Of a DNA stretch of 46,946 nucleotides, positions 35,632 to 42,743 are shown piece by piece. A program made the position numbers and the translations under genes. Position 1 is the first letter of the stretch, and each line of letters starts with the position of its first letter. The DNA comes from Tidjanibacter sp. GTDB taxonomy: Bacteria > Bacteroidota > Bacteroidia > Bacteroidales > Rikenellaceae. The notes below the pieces were generated by a model that made no database searches, had not been told where the DNA came from, and saw only the letters and a program-made list of their open reading frames with translations. The stretch covers positions 1 to 46,946 of the forward strand of contig JAGBGK010000027.1 in assembly GCA_017936005.1 (NCBI GenBank), read 5' to 3'.

Positions 35632-35678
35632 CAAAGGTAGTGTGTTTTTTGATGACAGAAATACCAATTCATTGGTAT
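35632..35678 (-). promoter_or_regulatory. Promoter and palindromic operator of the RIC-LuxR regulator
   Basis: TACCTTTG on the minus strand (35639 to 35632) is a perfect -7 box about 31 bases before the ATG. ATACCAAT (35661-35668) and ATTGGTAT (35671-35678) form a perfect 8+8 inverted repeat with a 2-base centre, 21 bases upstream of the -7 box and overlapping the -33 region, a position suited to repression or autoregulation. Confidence 0.6.
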
Positions 35679-35706
35679 TTTTGCCACGCCCCCACTTCTT
35701 TATGCC

Positions 35707-36681
35707 CTATTTGATGTATATTTCGAGCAACTTGCCACAGCCTTTCAGCACAATGTCGGTGGCTTCAGCGGGTAGTAGGAGTGTTTGCAGTGCGGAGAGT
35801 TTTTCGCTCTCTCCACAAGCCTTAATCTCCACCTCGCCCTCGGTACACATATAGGCCACAAAACTGTCTAGCGGTGCGTAGTCCAACTCCAATGCGCCAT
35901 CCACCCATAATAGGTTAACGGTGAATTGGTCGCACGAGGTGAGTTCTACGGCTTTGCCTTTCTCGGCCGGCTTGGAGATATTGAGTCCCTGTTGCGGGGT
36001 GAGGTTGACCACCTCGGCAGCCAAGTCGATGTTGAGTTCTCGGCCATTGTTTACTCCCAACTTACGATTCCAATCGAAGATGCGGTAGGTGATGTCGGAT
36101 GTCTCCTGCACTTCGGCCAAAAGTACCCCTTTGTCGATGGAGTGGATGGTGCCGGCAGGAATCAGAAAGGCATCCCCTTTTTTCACAGCCACTCTGTTGA
36201 GGTGTTCGATAATGGTGCCATTTTCCACTGCGTCGTCATACTGCTCCTCTGTGAGGGAGTGTTTCAGGTCGAGGTAGATGGCTGCATCGGGGGCGGCGTC
36301 AATGATGTACCACATCTCGGTCTTGCCACGGGTGCCGTGCTTTTGCAGAGCAAACTCGTCGTTGGGGTGCACCTGCACCGATAGAGGCTCGTTTACGTCG
36401 AGGAATTTGAGCAGCAGGGGAAATTCTAAGCCAAACTTGTCATAGACCTTATCTCCCACAAGTTCACCCATATAGACTTCCGTGAGTTCCGATATGGTGT
36501 TGGCTTTCAGAAAACCATTGGAGACCACCGACTCGCAATCTTCGAGTCCGCAAATCTCCCTACTCTCTCCTATTTTGTCGGGGTTATTACCCTTGGATAC
36601 TCTCTTACCTGTGGCCGCAAGTCGGCTTCCGCCCCATACATTCTCCTTCATAATTGGGGCAAATTTCAACGGATACAACAT
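35707..36681 (-). CDS. manA: Mannose-6-phosphate isomerase, type I
   Basis: The 324-aa cupin enzyme starts at 36681 (MLYPLKFAPIMKENVWGG). Zn ligands are visible in LSVQVHPNDEFA (Gln, His) and KTEMWYII (Glu), with His in IPAGTIHSIDKGVLLAEVQ. Short type I forms without the fungal insert are usual in Bacteroidetes. It interconverts mannose-6-P and fructose-6-P, supplying GDP-mannose for surface glycans. Upstream is TACTTTTG on the minus strand (36722 to 36715). Confidence 0.92.
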   Translation of the reverse strand: MLYPLKFAPIMKENVWGGSRLAATGKRVSKGNNPDKIGESREICGLEDCESVVSNGFLKANTISELTEVYMGELVGDKVYDKFGLEFPLLLKFLDVNEPLSVQVHPNDEFALQKHGTRGKTEMWYIIDAAPDAAIYLDLKHSLTEEQYDDAVENGTIIEHLNRVAVKKGDAFLIPAGTIHSIDKGVLLAEVQETSDITYRIFDWNRKLGVNNGRELNIDLAAEVVNLTPQQGLNISKPAEKGKAVELTSCDQFTVNLLWVDGALELDYAPLDSFVAYMCTEGEVEIKACGESEKLSALQTLLLPAEATDIVLKGCGKLLEIYIK

Positions 36682-36714
36682 TGTGCAATCTCTCTTTTCT
36701 GTGTTTTCTTGTTT

Positions 36715-36774
36715 CAAAAGTACGCAAAAATTTGGTTTATAGTATGTGTTCCTCGAAATAAATCGTTACTTTTG
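36715..36774. promoter_or_regulatory. Divergent promoters of manA (-) and the ABC exporter (+)
   Basis: TACTTTTG occurs on the minus strand (36722 to 36715), pointing to manA, and on the plus strand (36767-36774), pointing to the ATP-binding gene at 36805. Both match TAnnTTTG exactly. They are 44 bases apart and share their upstream DNA. No clear -33 boxes were found. Confidence 0.6.
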
Positions 36775-36804
36775 TGTTTGTATTAAAAAATTGTAAATAG
36801 ACTT

Positions 36805-37749
36805 ATGGACATTTTTTTGAAGGTCGAGAACATCACAAAGCAATTTGCGGGCCATACTGCTTTGGATGATGTGTCTTTGGAGGTGCCACGCGGATGTGTC
36901 TATGGACTCCTTGGTCCAAATGGTGCCGGCAAAACAACCCTGATACGTATAATTAACCACATCACAGCTCCCGACAAAGGTCGTGTGTGGTTCAATGGAC
37001 ACCCTCTTTCGCCTGCGGATGTGGTTAATATTGGCTACCTACCCGAGGAGCGTGGACTCTACAAAACAATGAAGGTGGGCGAACAGGCGCTATATTTTGC
37101 TCAGCTCAAAGGACTCTCCAAGGCCGAGGCCACAGCGAGGCTCAAAAAGTGGTTTGTAAAATTTGGCATAGAGGGGTGGTGGAACAAGAAGGTGAGCGAG
37201 CTCTCGAAGGGTATGGCCCAGAAGGTGCAGTTCATTGTAACGGTACTCCACGAGCCACAGCTTCTTATTTTCGACGAGCCGTTCAGTGGCTTCGACCCCA
37301 TCAACGCCAATCTGTTGAAAAACGAGATTTTGGAGCTCCGAGATAAGGGCGCAACCGTGATTTTCTCCACCCACAATATGTCGTCCGTAGAGGAGGTGTG
37401 CGACCATATCACTCTGATTAACAAATCGAAAAACATCCTGAGTGGCCCGCTGGACGAGGTGCGCCGTGCCCACGGAGGCAACATCTTTGAGGTTGATTTC
37501 AGAGGCGATAGAGGGGCACTTGTGGGTGCGCTCGAAGGCCTGCCTTGTACGCTCCTCGACGAGAGTCTTGTGGCTACCGAAGAAGATGGTACCGACAAGG
37601 GCCTGAAAATTCACATCAATCGTGACGAGGACGTGCGCTCGGTGGTTGAGGTCATCAACAACTCTGTGCAACTACGTACCTTCCGTGAGGTTATCCCCTC
37701 AATGAACGACATCTTTATCAAGGCGGTGGCTAACCACTCCGCAAAATAA
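36805..37749 (+). CDS. ABC transporter ATP-binding protein (NatA type)
   Basis: The 314-aa protein has Walker A GLLGPNGAGKTTL, the signature LSKGMAQKVQF, Walker B LLIFDEPFSGFDP and the switch His in IFSTHNMSSVEEV. The C-terminal ~80 residues form the DUF4162-like domain common in NatA/YhaQ-type exporters. With the permease that starts 18 bp downstream it should form an exporter; Na+ or drug export is known for relatives, but the substrate is not evident here. Confidence 0.92.
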   Translation: MDIFLKVENITKQFAGHTALDDVSLEVPRGCVYGLLGPNGAGKTTLIRIINHITAPDKGRVWFNGHPLSPADVVNIGYLPEERGLYKTMKVGEQALYFAQLKGLSKAEATARLKKWFVKFGIEGWWNKKVSELSKGMAQKVQFIVTVLHEPQLLIFDEPFSGFDPINANLLKNEILELRDKGATVIFSTHNMSSVEEVCDHITLINKSKNILSGPLDEVRRAHGGNIFEVDFRGDRGALVGALEGLPCTLLDESLVATEEDGTDKGLKIHINRDEDVRSVVEVINNSVQLRTFREVIPSMNDIFIKAVANHSAK

Positions 37750-37767
37750 CACAAAGAGAGTTGACCT

Positions 37768-39084
37768 ATGGGAAAGATTAAAATCATAGCAGCACGCGAA
37801 TTTAATGAGCGTGTGAGAAAGAAGAGTTTCATCATCACAACAATCTTGATGCCCATCGCTTTTGTGGCCATTATGTTTGTGCCTGCGTTGATGATGAATA
37901 TTTCGAGCGACGAGAAAAAAGAGATTATTGTTGTGGACCAGAGTGGTCTGGTGGGTGGTGGCCTACACGACGACGGACAGGTTACGTTTACCACCTCGGA
38001 TAAGAGTTTTGATGCACTCAAAGAGGAGAACAACGAGGTGTTCGGCATCCTTGTCATTGGCGAGGATGTCGCCACCAACCCCTCAAATGTGCAACTATTC
38101 ACCTACGAATCTTCCACGATTAACATAGAGAGTGCAATCACGGAGCAGATTCGTGGCATTATCGAGTCGGAGAAACTCAAAGAGTATAATATTGAGGACC
38201 TCGACCGCATCCTCGACGAAATCAAAACCCCCGTCAGCCTCCAAGTTAAGCAACTCAACGAGAGTGGCGAGGCCAAGGATAGTAGTGCCATTCTCAACAT
38301 TGCGTTGGCCTATGTGTTTGGCTTCCTTATTTATATGTTCGTCTTCCTCTATGGCAATATGGTGATGCAGGGTGTGATTGAGGAGAAGAGCAACAAGGTT
38401 ATGGAGGTGATGGTGTCGAGTGTCAAACCCTTCCAATTGATGATGGGTAAGATTCTCGGTATTGCCGCTGTGGCCATCACACAGTTTATGATTTGGGTGG
38501 CCTTTATCATTGTGGTTGGCGCAGTTGCGTTGAACCTGCTCGGTGGCGAAGAGTTGATGGCTGCCGCACAGACAGGAGCTGCTATGGATCCCGCTATGGC
38601 TATGGGTGGCGTTTCGCTTGACAAAGATACCGTGGCCCTCATCAACACGGTTTCCGACCCTGGCTATCTGCTGCGCATCTTCGGTGGCTTCTTGATTTAC
38701 TTCGTGGGTGGCTACCTTCTGTATGCTGCAATGTTCGCAGCGGTGGGTAGTGCGGTGGACAACGAGAAGGATACCAACAACCTCCAACTGCCCATCACCA
38801 TTCCTCTGATTTTGGCAATCTTTGTGATGATGAACGCAATGCAGGAGCCCAATGGCCCGCTGGCCGTGTGGTTTAGTATGATACCTTTCACATCGCCGGT
38901 TGTGATGATGGTGCGTTTGCCTTACGGCCTACCCGACGGCTTCTGGTGGTCGGTTGTGCTACTCTATGCCACTTTCCTCGGTATGGTGTGGTTGGCGGGC
39001 AAAATCTATCGCGTGGGTGTGTTTATGTATGGCAAGAAACCAACACTTGGCGAACTGCTCAAATGGGTGCGCTATAAGTCCTAA
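37768..39084 (+). CDS. ABC-2 type transporter permease (NatB type)
   Basis: The 438-aa membrane protein has an N-terminal helix (SFIITTILMPIAFVAIMFVP), a large extracytoplasmic domain (about 45-170) and about five to six C-terminal helices (LAYVFGFLIYMFVFLYGNMV, AVAITQFMIWVAFIIVVGAV, FLIYFVGGYLLYAAMFAAVG). MQGVIEEKSNKVMEVMVSSVKP is the conserved cytoplasmic loop of NatB/YhaP proteins. It pairs with the ATPase just upstream. Confidence 0.9.
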   Translation: MGKIKIIAAREFNERVRKKSFIITTILMPIAFVAIMFVPALMMNISSDEKKEIIVVDQSGLVGGGLHDDGQVTFTTSDKSFDALKEENNEVFGILVIGEDVATNPSNVQLFTYESSTINIESAITEQIRGIIESEKLKEYNIEDLDRILDEIKTPVSLQVKQLNESGEAKDSSAILNIALAYVFGFLIYMFVFLYGNMVMQGVIEEKSNKVMEVMVSSVKPFQLMMGKILGIAAVAITQFMIWVAFIIVVGAVALNLLGGEELMAAAQTGAAMDPAMAMGGVSLDKDTVALINTVSDPGYLLRIFGGFLIYFVGGYLLYAAMFAAVGSAVDNEKDTNNLQLPITIPLILAIFVMMNAMQEPNGPLAVWFSMIPFTSPVVMMVRLPYGLPDGFWWSVVLLYATFLGMVWLAGKIYRVGVFMYGKKPTLGELLKWVRYKS

Positions 39085-39113
39085 TCCGACAACGCGACAT
39101 AAAAGAAATAGTA

Positions 39114-39149
39114 AAAACGGCGACCCTTCGAAGGGCCGCCGTTTTTTTT
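39114..39149 (+). terminator. Bidirectional terminator between the ABC exporter and btuB
   Basis: AACGGCG (39116-39122) pairs with CGCCGTT (39137-39143), one mismatch, then CCCTT/AAGGG around a CG turn. Eight T residues follow on the plus strand (39142-39149). On the minus strand the stem is followed by TTTTTAC, so it can also end the btuB transcript. Confidence 0.92.
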
Positions 39150-39207
39150 GTTTTGAGAGTAGGTGTGCGTGATTGAGGACGTGGAGTCCCCTGTGTTTAC
39201 GCTGCCG

Positions 39208-39223
39208 ATATTACCTTATTTTT
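39208..39223. repeat. Short copy of the btuB-flanking direct repeat
   Basis: ATATTACCTTATTTTT, spanning the btuB stop codon, shares its ends with the two 28-bp copies at 39323-39350 and 41200-41227. Confidence 0.5.
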
Positions 39224-41192
39224 GGCCAAAACGACACTCTATGCGGAGGGCATAGTTGCGAGGCGGCATAGGGCGCGACAGCACCGATTGGTACTCGCGA
39301 TTAAGGAGGTTGTTGATGTCGAATATTACCTTAAAACATACCTTATTTTTCAACTCTACACTACGGCCTAACGATATGTCGTTCAGCGCGTAACCCTCCA
39401 CAACATCGCCCGAAAAACTCGTTCCGGAATAGGAGGTCTGTCGGTCGCTATAATATTGCCATTTGTAGTCGGCAAACCACTCCTTCCACCTCACTCCAAG
39501 AGCCGACGATGCCGACCACAAGGGGATGTAGGGGAGTTGGTTGCCAAAGGAGTTGCTGCTCTCGGTGGCGTTGACCGACGAGGTGTAGCCCACAATCGTT
39601 CGCCACTCCACTCGCCACTCATTAGGCAACTTGGCTTCAGCGCTTGCCCTTGCCTCCACACCTTTGCTCACCACACGTTGTAAGTTTTGGGGAGTCCAAA
39701 ACCCCTTTACAGTTGGCACCCAAAGTATCCAATTGTTGACACGAGAGAAGTATCCCGTAACTTTGCCACTAATCTTAAATCGCTCATTTCCAGCGCTGCT
39801 CTCAATGCCGAGGTCGTATGTTTCACCATCTTCGGGAAGCAGGTCGGGGTTACCACCGGGGGTGTAGTAGAGGTCGTTGAGGGTGGGGTAGCGGTAGTTG
39901 CGGGCCACCGAGCCACTCACAATCATAGCTGCCTCGGGCCACACCGTAACATCCACAAACAGAGCCGGAATGAGAGGTGACCATACACCATCTCGCCACT
40001 CTTCGCGCACGTTCACCGCTGCACCAAACCACGCCGTAGGCTTCCAACGAGCCGATGCAAAGGCCGAAACCTCTTCGCGTGAGGCTTTGTAGCCGATGGG
40101 GGTGAGAGGGGCAACGTCTTCGCTCTCCACATTGTAGAGGTTGCCTTTGATGTTGCCGGCAAGCATCAGGTTGTTCCCGATGCTCCACTCGCCATTCAAC
40201 TCTGCAAAGGCAATGTCCGAGGTGCTCAGCGCATCCACACTCCTCTGAACTTGTCCTCCGCCGGTGGAAAATTGATAAATGTAGTGGATATTGTCGTGGT
40301 TGTAACCCATTCGTGCATTGAGCCTTATGCCCCCATAGTGGTTTGCCCACTCGGCCACACCTCGGAAGCTGTGCTCATCTTGCCAAGCCTTTGTGAGGTC
40401 GTCGTTGCGGAAGTCCACCGTCAGGCGAGGAATACCTCTGCTCGAGTCGGTAAACCACCCTTTGAGTGAGAAACGTCCAGCTTTGGGGGTGTTGTAGAAG
40501 AGTTCTTGGAGTAGGTGGAAGTCGTTGTAGCCGCAATTTTTGTTGCGCTCGACGGGATGTCCAAACTTGTCGCGATTGATATACTCGAAGTCGTTGTCGG
40601 AGCTGCTCCACAGTACTCTTGTGGAGGTGCCCCACTGCTTGGTGGTGTAGCTTATGCGTGCATATTCGTCGTAGGTGTCGTAGCTTGCAACACCCTGAAC
40701 AAGGTGAACATCAAGGCCTTGTGTTTGTGGTTTGGTGGTGGAGAGCACTACGGCACCTCCCAAACCTCCGCCCGTTATGCCAACCGAGGTCGCTCCGTGA
40801 TAGACCTCGCCGCCGTCAATAAAATAGGAAGGAATCATCGAAAAGTCAACCATTCCGAGCATCGGACTGCTAAGGTTGAGTCCGTTCCAGCTTACGGCGA
40901 TGTGCGAGGGTGCGGTGCCGCGTAGCGAGGCGGTTGCCAAGGTGGCTCGCCCTGATGATTTTATGAATATGGTGCTGTTTTTGGCCAACACATCAGCCAT
41001 TGAAGCCGAAACATTGTCGGTCAAAACCTGACTGCTCAGGGGGCTTTTCTGAACGCCAATATCGCGCAACGAACGAAAGGCCCAGACGTACACTCCGTCG
41101 ATGTTTACGGTACGCAAAGTGTCGCTCTGCTGTGCACAAATTTGTGTGCACAGCAGTAGCGATGATAATATTATGATTAACAGCCTTTTCAC
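39216..41192 (-). CDS. btuB: TonB-dependent outer-membrane cobalamin receptor (BtuB-like)
   Basis: The 658-aa protein has a signal peptide ending QICAQ and a plug domain (residues about 40-160: VQKSPLSSQVLTDN, ATASLRGTAPSHIAVSWNGL, VYHGATSVGITGGGLGGAVV). A 22-strand barrel follows, ending with aromatic-rich strands (YALRIECRFGQK). It lies in one transcript with a BtuG-like lipoprotein under a cobalamin riboswitch, so vitamin B12 is the likely substrate. The start codon is GTG. It is 50 bp after the btuG stop. Confidence 0.88.
   Translation of the reverse strand: MKRLLIIILSSLLLCTQICAQQSDTLRTVNIDGVYVWAFRSLRDIGVQKSPLSSQVLTDNVSASMADVLAKNSTIFIKSSGRATLATASLRGTAPSHIAVSWNGLNLSSPMLGMVDFSMIPSYFIDGGEVYHGATSVGITGGGLGGAVVLSTTKPQTQGLDVHLVQGVASYDTYDEYARISYTTKQWGTSTRVLWSSSDNDFEYINRDKFGHPVERNKNCGYNDFHLLQELFYNTPKAGRFSLKGWFTDSSRGIPRLTVDFRNDDLTKAWQDEHSFRGVAEWANHYGGIRLNARMGYNHDNIHYIYQFSTGGGQVQRSVDALSTSDIAFAELNGEWSIGNNLMLAGNIKGNLYNVESEDVAPLTPIGYKASREEVSAFASARWKPTAWFGAAVNVREEWRDGVWSPLIPALFVDVTVWPEAAMIVSGSVARNYRYPTLNDLYYTPGGNPDLLPEDGETYDLGIESSAGNERFKISGKVTGYFSRVNNWILWVPTVKGFWTPQNLQRVVSKGVEARASAEAKLPNEWRVEWRTIVGYTSSVNATESSNSFGNQLPYIPLWSASSALGVRWKEWFADYKWQYYSDRQTSYSGTSFSGDVVEGYALNDISLGRSVELKNKVCFKVIFDINNLLNREYQSVLSRPMPPRNYALRIECRFGQK
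39323..39350. repeat. 28-bp direct repeat, copy inside btuB
   Basis: Matches the copy at 41200-41227 at 25 of 28 positions (ATATTACCTTAAA, five variable bases, CCTTATTTTT). It lies in the last 45 codons of btuB. Confidence 0.6.
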
Positions 41193-41199
41193 TCTGCTT

Positions 41200-41227
41200 A
41201 TATTACCTTAAACAAAACCTTATTTTT
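41200..41227. repeat. 28-bp direct repeat, copy just upstream of btuB
   Basis: Second copy, in the 50-bp gap before the btuB start, about 1.9 kb from the first. It also covers the region where ribosomes would load on btuB. Confidence 0.6.
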
Positions 41228-41242
41228 GCCTTTGGGGACGAC

Positions 41243-42319
41243 CTATTTGGCCAGAAATATAAATTTCGACGGAAGCAGTCCGACCTCAAACTCATCAAGC
41301 AGTTTGCCCGTGGAATCATACCTTAGAACTGCCCCGTTGGACACATAATCCTTCGCATCGGCAATGTAGAGGTCGCCATTATAGGGGTTCACATCCAAGC
41401 CATATTGTCCGTAGCCTTCCACCGACAGCAGGGGCTCCGATGGGAAATTGCCCGTTGCAACATCCACGGCCCACACTGCGTCGCTAATAAAATAGAGGGT
41501 ATCGCCACCGCCATTCATAGCAAGACGTGAGCGGAAATAGCTACCGCTTGCAAAGGTGTGAACCTTCTCTGCCTTGTAGTTTTCGGTGTTGATTTTCCAC
41601 AGTGAGGGGTCTTCCACCTCCACTCCCTCGGGTAGGCTACTCCACGCATTGCCGCCATCGCACACCACCCAAAGGTTGTTTCGCTTATCAAGGGCCAACG
41701 AATAGGGTTGTACGCCCACGGTGAAGGTGGTCAGTTGTTTGTCGGTGGTGGTGTTTAGCACGGTTATTTTGTGGTCGTTACTCCACGAAGCAACGAAGAG
41801 TTTGTCGCCCACAATGGCCATTTGCTCCGAGCTGACAACCCCGTCAAGTATGACCTCACCTGTCTTGGCGAGGGTGCGAGGGTCGAAAGTTATCAACTTG
41901 TTGGTGTACATCTGCGAGATGTATCCCTTTGCTCCGGAGCCATCTATGGCCACAAAGCGTGGTGAGGTTAGACCGTCAATTAGGCCCAACACCTCACCCG
42001 TATTGGCATCCAACGCATAGACCACGCCCGAGTTGTTTACGACAACAAACAAGGTGTTGTTATACAAATACATAGATTGGCCCACATCCCCCAACATTGC
42101 GTTGTTTACCCTGCCAAACACGTCGGGTGTAACGGCCTTGGTGTCGGGGTTGTAGTGCCATAGAGAGGCGTTGCCCGAGCCAAAGCTACCCTCACAGAGT
42201 ACATAGACTCCGCCCTCAAAGGGTGTCGGTTGGTCGTCGGGGTTGGTGGAAGAAGGGTTACAGCCACCCAGCACCATGGTGGCCACAAAAACACAAAAAA
42301 TTCCAAATAACTTTTTCAT
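41243..42319 (-). CDS. btuG: BtuG-like surface lipoprotein (YncE/DUF5074 beta-propeller)
   Basis: The 358-aa lipoprotein has lipobox VLGGC (Cys20). EGGVYVLCEGSFGSGNASLWHY and repeats such as QMAIVGDKLFVASWSNDHKI, TVGVQPYSLALDKRNNLWVV and YGLDVNPYNGDLYIADAKDY give a seven-bladed propeller of the YncE/DUF5074 type. The characterised BtuG of Bacteroides is such a protein: it binds cobalamin at the cell surface and caps BtuB. The cobalamin riboswitch upstream and btuB downstream support this role. The symbol is by homology and context. Confidence 0.83.
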   Translation of the reverse strand: MKKLFGIFCVFVATMVLGGCNPSSTNPDDQPTPFEGGVYVLCEGSFGSGNASLWHYNPDTKAVTPDVFGRVNNAMLGDVGQSMYLYNNTLFVVVNNSGVVYALDANTGEVLGLIDGLTSPRFVAIDGSGAKGYISQMYTNKLITFDPRTLAKTGEVILDGVVSSEQMAIVGDKLFVASWSNDHKITVLNTTTDKQLTTFTVGVQPYSLALDKRNNLWVVCDGGNAWSSLPEGVEVEDPSLWKINTENYKAEKVHTFASGSYFRSRLAMNGGGDTLYFISDAVWAVDVATGNFPSEPLLSVEGYGQYGLDVNPYNGDLYIADAKDYVSNGAVLRYDSTGKLLDEFEVGLLPSKFIFLAK

Positions 42320-42493
42320 CTCTTTTACTAAAAGTTAAAAGGTTAAACATAAAACAAGTACTCCCGCTTGTGGTTTTTGCTACCGGCGGTTGCTTGTTTG
42401 TTGTTTTTGTGTCTGCTTATTTGCGGGGTGTTGCCCCTAAAAGAAACCTCACGAAAACCCTCCCATTCGCCGCAGGAGCAATCCCATTAACGA
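42320..42493 (-). promoter_or_regulatory. Leader between the riboswitch and btuG
   Basis: The 174-base leader contains a GGGG-caaca-CCCC hairpin and a weaker ACAAG/CTTGT stem followed by TTTA (around 42340-42365), candidates for the expression platform. No ORF is credible. Confidence 0.4.
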
Positions 42494-42679
42494 TGTGGCA
42501 GGTCTTCTGACTCACCTCGCTCTCGAACCGCCTTCCCAATGGTGTGCACCCCATCAGTGGCGAAAAAGATTTGTTCGAGAGCCTGAAACAGAGCACTTTA
42601 CTCTATCGAGGCTTACAGCAGCGGGAACTGTTGCCGACTTTCACGGCATTCCCTGTTAGTCCCACGAGGGGAACCGCAT
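42494..42679 (-). ncRNA. Cobalamin riboswitch
   Basis: On the minus strand the sequence has the conserved core GGGAATGCCGTGAAAGTCGG (42655 region), CCCGCTGCTGTAAGC (about 42607-42621, B12-box-like) and closes with GAGTCAGAAGACCTGCCAC near 42494-42512, the standard 3' end of this class. It lies directly downstream of a perfect -7 box and upstream of btuG and btuB. Binding of adenosylcobalamin should lower expression of the uptake genes. Confidence 0.92.
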
Positions 42680-42684
42680 CGGTA

Positions 42685-42692
42685 CAAAGGTA
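42685..42692 (-). promoter_or_regulatory. -7 box of the riboswitch-btuGB transcript
   Basis: TACCTTTG on the minus strand (42692 to 42685), matching TAnnTTTG, with the riboswitch beginning about six bases downstream. Confidence 0.7.
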
Positions 42693-42712
42693 TGTAAAAA
42701 AATGGCAGATTG

Positions 42713-42743
42713 TTCGCATAGTCAAAAAAATATTTTACCTTTG
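42713..42743 (+). promoter_or_regulatory. Promoter of tRNA-Leu(UAG)
   Basis: TTCG (42713-42716), 19 bases, then TACCTTTG (42736-42743), close to the TTTG/TAnnTTTG consensus, 13 bases before the tRNA. It diverges from the riboswitch promoter; the two -7 boxes are only 43 bases apart. Confidence 0.75.
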
